64,000 bases of DNA from an uncultured Acetatifactor sp. (GTDB lineage Bacteria > Bacillota > Clostridia > Lachnospirales > Lachnospiraceae), in NCBI GenBank assembly GCA_947586055.1, contig CANPXL010000015.1, positions 1-64,000 on the forward strand, in the 5' to 3' direction. Below the pieces are notes generated by a model. That model made no database searches. It worked only from the letters and a program-made list of their open reading frames with translations, and was not told the DNA's origin. The translations under genes and the position numbers were made by a program. Below, piece by piece: positions 57,947-64,000 of the stretch. Position 1 is the first letter of the stretch, and every line of letters begins with the position of its first letter.

Positions 57947-58327
57947 TTAACTGTCCTTTTTCTTTTGAAGTTCGTCGATCATTGCGTTCAGGCTTTCTAC
58001 ATCTCCTTCGTCCAGCCTCGCATCTCCGATCAGAGCAGCACAAAAATTTTTCAGCTTGCCTTCATAAAAATTGTCGAGTATCTCCCTCGTCTGAAGCTGA
58101 AGCAAGTCTTTTTTTGATATGCTTGCCTTTACAAAAGCCCTGGGACGGCATACGCATCCTTTCTCCTCCAGTCGTGCCAGAATCGTGTTCAGAGTCTGTC
58201 TTTTCCAGTTCTTCCCCTGCCCGTTCATCTTTTCCAGCAGCTCGCTTGTCGAAAGCATTTCCTCACTCGCCCACAAGGTTTCCATAACTTCTTGCTCTGC
58301 GCCAGCTAAATTATAGCTGTACTTCAA
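57947..58327 (-). CDS. BlaI/MecI-family repressor
   Basis: 126 aa. Winged-helix domain with AEQEVMETLWASEEMLSTSELLEKMN, WKRQTLNTILARLEEKGCVC, and a C-terminal dimerisation helix. BlaI-type proteins repress their own operon until cleaved by the M56 sensor. The best ribosome site (GGGAGG) fits a TTG at 58327; a GTG at 58336 overlaps that site. First gene of the operon, followed by the exported protein and the sensor. Confidence 0.92.
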   Translation of the reverse strand: MKYSYNLAGAEQEVMETLWASEEMLSTSELLEKMNGQGKNWKRQTLNTILARLEEKGCVCRPRAFVKASISKKDLLQLQTREILDNFYEGKLKNFCAALIGDARLDEGDVESLNAMIDELQKKKDS

Positions 58328-58352
58328 ATTTTTCACCTCCCTGTGTGCATCT

Positions 58353-58391
58353 ATATTTTACTACATATCTGTAGTCATGTCAATTTCTTCT
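58353..58391 (-). promoter_or_regulatory. BlaI-type operator within the regulator promoter
   Basis: Minus-strand TTGACA (about 58384-58379), 17 bp, TAAAAT (about 58361-58356). The spacer contains the perfect palindrome ACTACA-N4-TGTAGT (58360-58375), which matches the TACA/TGTA core of BlaI/MecI operators and would block polymerase binding. Confidence 0.8.
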
Positions 58392-58399
58392 GATTTTTA

Positions 58400-58716
58400 A
58401 AATATAACATACTTTTGCAGAAATGTATAGTATTCTTTCAATATATATTTCATTTCCTTTCGTGGAGAAAAAACAGAGTTTCGGCTTTTATTTGTCAAAA
58501 GTCAACAAAAATTGACATCAAAATTTGTTAATTTTGACGATTGACAGATAGTCATACAGGGATTAAGATAGATTATGTACTAAAGATAAATCTATAAAGT
58601 ACAAAAGACAAAAGAGCCGGATCTTAAAGTGTTATGCTTTAGGTCCGGTTCTTAACATTCCGGTCCTTATTATCCCGTTCCTTATTATCCTGTGCCATTC
58701 CGCATCAGCATACACC
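58400..58716. other. AT-rich intergenic region between the BlaI and Fic units
   Basis: No gene. It contains inverted TTGAC-rich words (58490-58550), a plus-strand promoter-like pair TTGACA-N17-TAAGAT (58541-58569) with no gene behind it, a hairpin at 58612-58653, and a 15-bp tandem repeat (58661-58675 and 58676-58690). Confidence 0.5.
58612..58653 (-). terminator. Terminator downstream of the Fic unit
   Basis: AAGAgCCGGAtCttAAAG pairs with CTTTaGGtCCGGtTCTT. Read on the minus strand it is followed by TTTTGTCTTTTG. Confidence 0.6.
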
Positions 58717-58872
58717 GTCAGTCTACGATCACTCCGCCTAATATCCGGACACCCTGCCGCTTCAGGAGTTCACTTTCCTGCGATATCGCCCCTTCTGCCT
58801 TTTCAATTTCTTTCATCGCTCTGGCGTCGTACAGAATATTATTCAGCACATTGACCTGAATATTCTCCTTCT
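58717..58872 (-). pseudogene. Remnant of a Wzz-like gene (3' end)
   Basis: Nearly identical to 62150-62344, the 3' end of the intact Wzz-like gene, except for one substitution and a 39-bp in-frame deletion (62221-62259 missing). It joins at its right end to sequence matching the leader of that gene (63627 onward), so ~1.28 kb of the gene is missing. Confidence 0.85.
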
Positions 58873-59779
58873 ATGATTTCTCCGAAACAGAAATCCGGAT
58901 ATCAAACATGTCCATCATTTTTTTGAATGTATCCTGACCATCAAGACAGGTATCCGTCAGATAACCCTTCTCATGTTCCCATTCGGATAGTCCCCAATAA
59001 TAAAATGCTTTCCTGGCATCCTCGATAATAAAGGGAACAATTCCGTAACGCAGACACTCCTTCAGAGCGATCCGTCTGCCTACTCTGCCGTTCCCATCCT
59101 GAAATGGGTGAATGCGTTCAAATTCATAATGGAAACGGATGATATCGCTGATCGTAACTGCGTCAACGGTTTCATATTCAGAAAGCAGTTTTTTCATACG
59201 GGCCGGCACATCTTTAGGCTTTGCGGTCTCCTGGCCGCCAACAACATTCGATCTTTTCTTGTAATCGCCAACGGCAAACCAAGAGAGAGTGGCATCTTTT
59301 GTGCTGTGCTTCAAAATGCGGTGCAGCTCTTTGATGCCGGTCTCAGTGAGAGGCTCTTCCGCTGTGTCCATTACATAATCAATGGCACGAAAGTGGTTGA
59401 CCGTTTCAATGATATCATCGACAGGGATGCCCTTTCCCCCATCGACCGTGTTTGTTTCAAAGATGAGCCTTGTTTGATCCTCACTGAGTTTGCTGCCTTC
59501 GATATGGTTGGAATTGTAAGTCATACGCACCTGGAGTTCGTAATACAAGCCACCTGGCATACGGATACTTTTTTCGTCCCGGAGCGTTTGCAATAAAGCG
59601 TTATCGGAAACCGTGCGGTATAAATCGGTAACAGAACATCCGAGAAACGCGGAAATCTTTTTAAGCACATGGTCCGCAATCTTCTCTCCCCGACCGATTT
59701 TAGCGATGGTTCTGGAAGAGACGCCGATCTGTGTCGTAAGCGCGCTTTTTGTCAGCCCTTTCTCGTTTAGCTTTTGCAT
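58871..59779 (-). CDS. Fic-domain protein with N-terminal HTH
   Basis: 302 aa. An HTH (LTKSALTTQIGVSSRTIAKIGRG) is followed by a Fic domain: inhibitory helix motif SNHIEGS (Ser90, Glu94, Gly95) and active site HPFQDGNGRVGR (224-235). It predicts AMP transfer (or related NMP transfer) to a protein target, autoinhibited by Glu94. The conserved HTH seems to begin ~9 codons earlier (KRISYSGL), but no ATG, GTG or TTG start is available there; TTG 59782 or ATG 59779 are the first. The last ~10 codons coincide with sequence found upstream of the Wzz-like gene. Confidence 0.88.
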   Translation of the reverse strand: MQKLNEKGLTKSALTTQIGVSSRTIAKIGRGEKIADHVLKKISAFLGCSVTDLYRTVSDNALLQTLRDEKSIRMPGGLYYELQVRMTYNSNHIEGSKLSEDQTRLIFETNTVDGGKGIPVDDIIETVNHFRAIDYVMDTAEEPLTETGIKELHRILKHSTKDATLSWFAVGDYKKRSNVVGGQETAKPKDVPARMKKLLSEYETVDAVTISDIIRFHYEFERIHPFQDGNGRVGRRIALKECLRYGIVPFIIEDARKAFYYWGLSEWEHEKGYLTDTCLDGQDTFKKMMDMFDIRISVSEKS

Positions 59780-59929
59780 CAATCCTGAGTAGGAAATCCT
59801 TTTATCCGCCCTCTTTCTTTACTTATTATATCGTAAAATATAAAAAAGTAAAGGCCAAAAAAGAAAAGTAAAGGTCCTGAAAGAGGCAAATCTCCAAGAC
59901 CTTTTCATCACTTAAGTTTCCACTTTTTC

Positions 59930-59975
59930 AACCATCCGGCATCTCTTTTCCCAGACATTTTACCAGACCGTACAT
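59930..59975 (-). pseudogene. Remnant of the HTH gene 3' end
   Basis: 39 bp (59937-59975) match 63785-63823, the 3' end of the HTH gene at the window edge, with one substitution. Translated on the minus strand it still reads GLVKCLGKEMPDG and a stop codon. Confidence 0.75.
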
Positions 59976-60011
59976 GAATTGAAAGGGAGACACTTGCCAG
60001 TGGAATTTCTT

Positions 60012-60965
60012 TTATCTGTCCACATTCTGCATCTTCCATAACGCCATAGGGTGCATCTCCATCCTGTTGACTATTTCCTGCTTTTCAAACAAGTATTCCG
60101 GATGATACTTTTTCTCTCGAAACGCTTGCAAAAAACGACTTTCTGCATCTGTCAAACGCATTGTGTCCTCCAAGTAATCCTTTACCCTCTGCTTTGTTTC
60201 GTCCAAGTCAAACTTCTCTCGTTGACGCTTCACTGGAATCAAATCTGTTTTAATTCTATACCATGTAATTTCATCAATTGCGGTTAAACTGATTTTTTCA
60301 GAGACTTCCTTATTTCCTACCGCCATATAAAATACTGCGCATTTACGAAGCATATCCTTTTCTTCTCTTCCATAAAACAACCCATATTTAATCATATTAT
60401 CCACATCATATAAATCTCTTGGAGCAGCTCTGTCAAGAAGCGCCTTTATTTTACTTCCAAAAATCTCTGTTCCGTCAACAGAAAGAACCTCAAACTCCTC
60501 CAATACCCCTCCTGTCTGAATCTGTCTGTGAACCAGCGGGTATATATGTACACGCATAGAATAATTTATCTCGATTTTTATATTATCATTGATTCCCGCC
60601 GTATTATAATACATAAAGATCATGCTGTCCAAAGAATGGCTCGTCTTCGATTTACTGGATTTTTGATACCCTTCAGCAGTCATATATTTTTCTATGTCCT
60701 CGACAATAAGCCTTCTGTCTTCCAACATTCCTTCCCTGTCTGTTTCCTTACTGTAATCAAGGTCTATATCGACCGATAACCTGGGCAGGTTAAAAACGGT
60801 CAGGTTAATGGCAGTTCCGCCTTTTAACGCCAGACAATCCTTCATTATCGGATTACTGTTAATATACTGTAATACACTAGTCAGGCGAAATACCTTCTCC
60901 AATGTATCCCTTATGAACCCTTCCTGAACTGCCACCCTGCTTAACCATTTCTTATCAATTTGCAT
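60012..60965 (-). CDS. AbiEii-type nucleotidyltransferase toxin
   Basis: 317 aa. Nucleotidyltransferase core KGGTAINLTVFNLPRLSVDIDLDY with the GG..DxD-type metal site, KIEINYSMR for the third acidic residue and KALLDRAAPRDLYDV, the DUF1814/AbiEii (MenT-like) signature. Such enzymes attach nucleotides, for example to tRNA ends, arresting growth as part of abortive phage infection. It follows the AbiEi gene by 15 bp. AT-rich codon use differs from the rest of the window. Confidence 0.93.
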   Translation of the reverse strand: MQIDKKWLSRVAVQEGFIRDTLEKVFRLTSVLQYINSNPIMKDCLALKGGTAINLTVFNLPRLSVDIDLDYSKETDREGMLEDRRLIVEDIEKYMTAEGYQKSSKSKTSHSLDSMIFMYYNTAGINDNIKIEINYSMRVHIYPLVHRQIQTGGVLEEFEVLSVDGTEIFGSKIKALLDRAAPRDLYDVDNMIKYGLFYGREEKDMLRKCAVFYMAVGNKEVSEKISLTAIDEITWYRIKTDLIPVKRQREKFDLDETKQRVKDYLEDTMRLTDAESRFLQAFREKKYHPEYLFEKQEIVNRMEMHPMALWKMQNVDR

Positions 60966-60980
60966 CTGCCAATAATTCTC

Positions 60981-61724
60981 CTATTCGCTTATATGCAGCA
61001 GATCTTCAGGAACCATCAGCCCCCATCTACTGTTATATATCATATTGTTTTGATTTGTTGATCTTGTAAAATAACGCTTGCTCTTACCTTTACGTAGACA
61101 GCATACATCAAAAAAATGATCGCTCAATTTAAGGCTGTTCCTAAAATGTTCCAGTATATATCCTGCCTTCTGGTACAGTATGGCCTTATCTGAAAGTTCC
61201 AGATACCTAAGCAGCTTCTCCTCTGACAAAAAAGAGAGCATTTCCAAGCTTCGCAGAAGTTCTTCCAAACCGCCTATATGATCAAAATCGCCTATATAGT
61301 CAACAGTTGTCCGCTCCAGATCTGTGACGCGTACTCCTTGCCGTTCAATAATTCCATCCGGAAGACGTGAAGCAACATAATCATAGTGAATGCCTTCATA
61401 TTCAAAATCAGCAAATGCCGTTCCACTGGATACATTCATCTCATAAGATACCTGATTTGTGTACCCATAATACTCAAATGCAGAGCGGTGTGACACATAC
61501 GATGTCGGGGTTATGCTGCTTGCGATCTGATAGCGTGTCGCTACTGGCATACCGCTTTCCATACTGACAGCCACGTACAAATTTTTCTTTATCTGTTGTA
61601 TATATCCCTTTTGAACATACTGACGCAGTAATGATTTCGTCGTATTACGGTTCCCTCCTACCATCCGCTGTACTTCTTTAAATGAAAAACATTTTTGATC
61701 CAGCATATCTTCATAATATTTCAT
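60981..61724 (-). CDS. AbiEi-type antitoxin/transcriptional regulator
   Basis: 247 aa, ATG 61724 after AGGAGGG. The N-terminal winged helix (CFSFKEVQRMVGGNRNTTKSLLRQYVQKGYIQQIKKNLYVAV) and the C-terminal domain with SYVSHRSAFEYYGYTNQV, RLPDGIIERQGVRVTDLERTTVDYI match AbiEi. It binds its promoter and neutralises AbiEii (type IV-like or modified relation). First gene of the pair. Confidence 0.92.
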   Translation of the reverse strand: MKYYEDMLDQKCFSFKEVQRMVGGNRNTTKSLLRQYVQKGYIQQIKKNLYVAVSMESGMPVATRYQIASSITPTSYVSHRSAFEYYGYTNQVSYEMNVSSGTAFADFEYEGIHYDYVASRLPDGIIERQGVRVTDLERTTVDYIGDFDHIGGLEELLRSLEMLSFLSEEKLLRYLELSDKAILYQKAGYILEHFRNSLKLSDHFFDVCCLRKGKSKRYFTRSTNQNNMIYNSRWGLMVPEDLLHISE

Positions 61725-61772
61725 AAAAATCCCTCCTAGTTTAATTCTATAATGTAAGGATGTGAATTTCAA

Positions 61773-62149
61773 CCTTTTCCTGTATTTTTTAAAATTTCAT
61801 CAATTAGGTTTGTTTCGCTTATTCACAAAATATTTAAACGCATACACAGCATTTCATCTGCCTTCAAAAGCGCTCAGCCTTAAAAAGGGGAAAAAGTCAC
61901 GCAAATTTTATAGAAGGCGAGCCTTTTTACAAAGGGATTCTATGGGACGAGAACAAGAGAAAATCCAAAGATAGCCGTAAAAGAATCCGGCAGTAGAATG
62001 TAACCACCAACCACCACTTCAAGTGGTGGTTGGATTTGGTTCCCAAGAACCTTTATTACCTGCAAATCTGAAAGGCGGACGCTGCAAACTTTGTTACCGG
62101 CCGCCACTGTTTACTCTATCCTCCCCAGCATAGCTGGGGGATTAAGGCT
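61773..62149. other. Palindrome-rich intergenic region, possible IS200/IS605 end
   Basis: No intact gene. It holds a perfect hairpin CCAACCACCAC/GTGGTGGTTGG near 62008-62034 and another CCCCAGC/GCTGGGG near 62123-62140. Such hairpins mark ends of IS200/IS605-type elements, but no transposase is recognised. Confidence 0.4.
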
Positions 62150-62150
62150 G

Positions 62151-63608
62151 TCAGTCTACGATCACTCCGCCTAATATCCGGACACCCTGCCGCTTCAGGA
62201 GTTCACTTTCCTGCGATATCTCACTATAAAATGTGGAGCCGGCTTTTTCGACAAGTACAGCCCCTTCTGCCTTTTCAATTTCTTTCATCGTTCTGGCGTC
62301 GTACAGAATATTATTCAGCACATTGACCTGAATATTCTCCTTCTGCAGGCCTTCTTTCAATCGATCACAGATTTCCCCCTGCATCCCCTGCAGATTGCAT
62401 CCGACAAGATATACCGTCGTAAGCGCTTCCTTCACAGCTGCCAATTTTATTGCAGCCTCCGTTAATTCCAACGCTTCTTCCTTGCTAAAACTGCGCTTAC
62501 CGCGATCTCGCAGCCGCAATACTATTTTGTCCATAAACCCAAACAGCTTCCTGTCCGTGTGTTCCCCTGGAATCATTCCAAGCTGCGGGATATCATAAAG
62601 TTCCTGTAAGTTATCGACAGTACGGATCTTCGTGTTGAATACATACACGGCAAAAAGCCAGAACGCATATAAAAATGCTGCCAGTACAGTACCTAATACA
62701 ATATATTTCGCTCTGGATCGCGGCGTTACTGTTGTAACAATTTCCTGGGGTTCCTCCTGGTTCGTAATCTTCTCGTTCGATAAAACATTATAATACTGCA
62801 CCTGTTCCTCCGTAAAAGCTCCTTTACTGCTTTCAATTTCCTGCTGCAGTTTAAGCGTATCCGTGAGGTAATTTTTCTGATAATCGGAGTAGTCCAAGGT
62901 ATTCACCGTTACCAGGGAAGGTTCCACAGCAGTAATTTCATAGGCGTCGAAGATTTCCGCTAATTCATTCTTTTTTTCATATATGAAATCGGTTACCGCA
63001 TCAAGCAGTTCCCGGCACCCCGTCTCACTGTAGTGAAAGACTACTACCGTGAAACTGTCTTTCTCCTGTACTGCGGCAGATGTCCTGCCCATCAGCGAAA
63101 CCAGTTCCGTCACATCATTCTCTTTCAATTCTGTCCGTTTGACAACATAGTCTATTAAACCTGTGCCGCGAATCAGGTCTTCATATAACGATACAATGGA
63201 AGAAGTTTTTTCCCTGCTGTCGGAAGACAGGTAAAAAGTGGCGGTCGCCCTATATACCTGATCCGCATTTATTTTCATAAGAGCAGACTGTTGTTCATAC
63301 GCCAGTCTGTCGGCAAGGCTTTCCTCGTTGGCTATGGTATATTTTACGGCGCTGATCTGCAAATCCGTAAGCTGCCCTTCCAACTCCTGTATGATTTCCT
63401 TTTCCGGAGCCGTTTCCTCTGTCTCTTGCTCTTCCGGCTCCTGATCCGTCTGCTCTGTATTGGCTTTCTGCGCTTCTTTCGCTTTCCACGAAGAAGCATA
63501 GTCTACGCCAAGCGCAACGGCGCACACCAATATCAGCACAATAAAAACACGCCACTTCAGCAATATTTCCGTCATCAAATCTTTCAAATTGATTTCTCTC
63601 TCCCGCAT
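62151..63608 (-). CDS. Wzz/YveK-like polysaccharide chain-length protein with degenerate kinase-like tail
   Basis: 485 aa, ATG 63608 after GGAGG. Membrane helices at residues ~20-38 and ~304-325 bracket a long extracytoplasmic coiled-coil region, the polysaccharide co-polymerase layout. After helix 2, ~160 cytoplasmic residues (TVDNLQELYDIPQLGMIPGE, ALTTVYLVGCNLQGMQGEICDRLKEGLQKENIQVNVLN, GVRILGGVIVD) follow a BY-kinase-like pattern but lack the Walker A GKS/T. A regulatory role in capsule or exopolysaccharide assembly is inferred. Confidence 0.85.
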   Translation of the reverse strand: MREREINLKDLMTEILLKWRVFIVLILVCAVALGVDYASSWKAKEAQKANTEQTDQEPEEQETEETAPEKEIIQELEGQLTDLQISAVKYTIANEESLADRLAYEQQSALMKINADQVYRATATFYLSSDSREKTSSIVSLYEDLIRGTGLIDYVVKRTELKENDVTELVSLMGRTSAAVQEKDSFTVVVFHYSETGCRELLDAVTDFIYEKKNELAEIFDAYEITAVEPSLVTVNTLDYSDYQKNYLTDTLKLQQEIESSKGAFTEEQVQYYNVLSNEKITNQEEPQEIVTTVTPRSRAKYIVLGTVLAAFLYAFWLFAVYVFNTKIRTVDNLQELYDIPQLGMIPGEHTDRKLFGFMDKIVLRLRDRGKRSFSKEEALELTEAAIKLAAVKEALTTVYLVGCNLQGMQGEICDRLKEGLQKENIQVNVLNNILYDARTMKEIEKAEGAVLVEKAGSTFYSEISQESELLKRQGVRILGGVIVD

Positions 63609-63627
63609 AAACGGTACCTCCGATATA

Positions 63628-63660
63628 TGATTTCTCCGAAACAGAAATCCGGAATCAAAC
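63628..63660 (-). repeat. Segment shared with the Fic gene 3' end
   Basis: Bases 63628-63660 repeat the Fic gene's last codons (58873-58905) with a single small indel. Here they form the leader just upstream of the Wzz-like ribosome site. Confidence 0.75.
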
Positions 63661-63776
63661 TGCAAACAGTATATCATATATCGGAACAAATGTACAGAAA
63701 ATGATTTATGGCGCGGGCTGAACTACAGGAATTCTGTTACAGAACATGCATTGTAACAGTTCAGCCGGCAGCCGGC

Positions 63777-64000
63777 TCAGCCTGCCGGCGTCTCTTTTCC
63801 CAGACATTTTACCAGACCGTACACAAGTCTTTTTTCCAGAGGAGAAAGCCGATGCAGAGCAGTTAACAGGTCCAGAAGGGTATGTTTTCCCGCAAATGGC
63901 CGCTGCAGAAGATTTTCCAGACCGATTCGATATGGATTAGCATCTCTGCCCAACAGATAATCCGTTGTTGTATTATAATAATCCGCAATTTTGCACAATG
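63777..64000 (-). CDS. HTH (XRE-type) regulator, C-terminal part; cut by window edge
   Basis: At least 73 residues, continuing past base 64000. KIADYYNTTTDYLLGRD is the classic end of a Cro/C1 HTH domain; the rest (LLDLLTALHRLSPLEKRLVYGLVKCLGKETPAG) is a short helical tail. It precedes the Wzz-like gene on the same strand, and a duplicate of its 3' end lies near 59950. A hairpin-rich repeat (63708-63774) follows its stop. Confidence 0.75.
   Translation of the reverse strand, partial: LCKIADYYNTTTDYLLGRDANPYRIGLENLLQRPFAGKHTLLDLLTALHRLSPLEKRLVYGLVKCLGKETPAG

Noticed and set aside
58541..58653. Possible plus-strand small RNA behind TTGACA-N17-TAAGAT
   Set aside because: The hairpin at its end has its T-run on the minus strand, so it better serves the Fic unit; no other support for a transcript.
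62000..62145. CRISPR-like repeats
   Set aside because: Only two unrelated hairpins are present, with no regularly spaced identical repeats.

Overview
The window looks like chromosome of a spore-forming, anaerobic Clostridia member, most likely Lachnospiraceae. Pointers are DnaD/DnaI-type replication genes, SpoVT, SpoVG, CwlD and SleB-type cell-wall genes, a GlgC/GlgD pair, a T-box in front of ileS, AGGAGG-type ribosome binding sites, and a pyruvate formate-lyase operon. GC is high for a Firmicute over the first ~58 kb and drops clearly in the last ~6 kb, which behaves like an accessory island.

Layout. 0-3 kb: an HTH-Uma2 protein, a small lipoprotein and a DUF234-type ATPase behind a 39-bp palindrome. 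3-19 kb (minus strand): glgP, a multi-pass membrane protein, T-box-ileS, spoVT, a 33-aa protein, mfd, pth, spoVG, glgD and glgC. 19-25 kb (plus): murC, a cluster of DnaA boxes, dnaD, a DnaC/DnaI-like loader, prs, and bioY behind two BirA-like operators. 25-35.5 kb (minus): a complete F-type ATP synthase operon (atpZ-like, uncI-like, B-E-F-H-A-G-D-C) whose c subunit carries a Na+-type ligand set, followed by two unrecognised genes. 35.6-41 kb: GNAT and DUF402 genes (plus), then tsaC-rpiB-dCMP deaminase-SleB hydrolase (minus). 40-51 kb: an MMPL exporter overlapping a large GLUG-repeat surface protein, CwlD amidase, class B sortase with an adjacent VPKTG surface protein, and a GH18 protein. 51-53 kb: MecA and a DUF1858 redox-disulfide protein.

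53-55.7 kb holds the most striking unit: a split pyruvate formate-lyase. The catalytic subunit keeps the Cys-Cys pair but ends before the glycyl-radical domain. That domain is a separate 80-aa gene. Between them is a 67-aa Cys-rich protein whose N-terminus resembles that of the radical subunit. 55.8-58.4 kb is a BlaI/BlaR1-like regulatory operon. Its M56 sensor has a short Cys/His-rich ectodomain in place of a penicillin-binding domain, and the same 54-residue module, with identical Cys/His spacing, is encoded as a free exported protein in the same operon. 58.5-64 kb is the AT-richer island: a Fic protein, an AbiEi/AbiEii pair, a Wzz-like chain-length protein with a degenerate kinase-like tail, and an HTH regulator cut by the window edge. 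Scrambled duplicate fragments of the Wzz and HTH genes flank the Fic gene.

How it fits together: housekeeping energy metabolism (glycogen storage and use, PFL fermentation, ion-driven ATP synthase), replication and repair, and sporulation or envelope genes in a stable core, with defence and surface-polysaccharide genes at the right end. No tRNA, rRNA or CRISPR array was seen.
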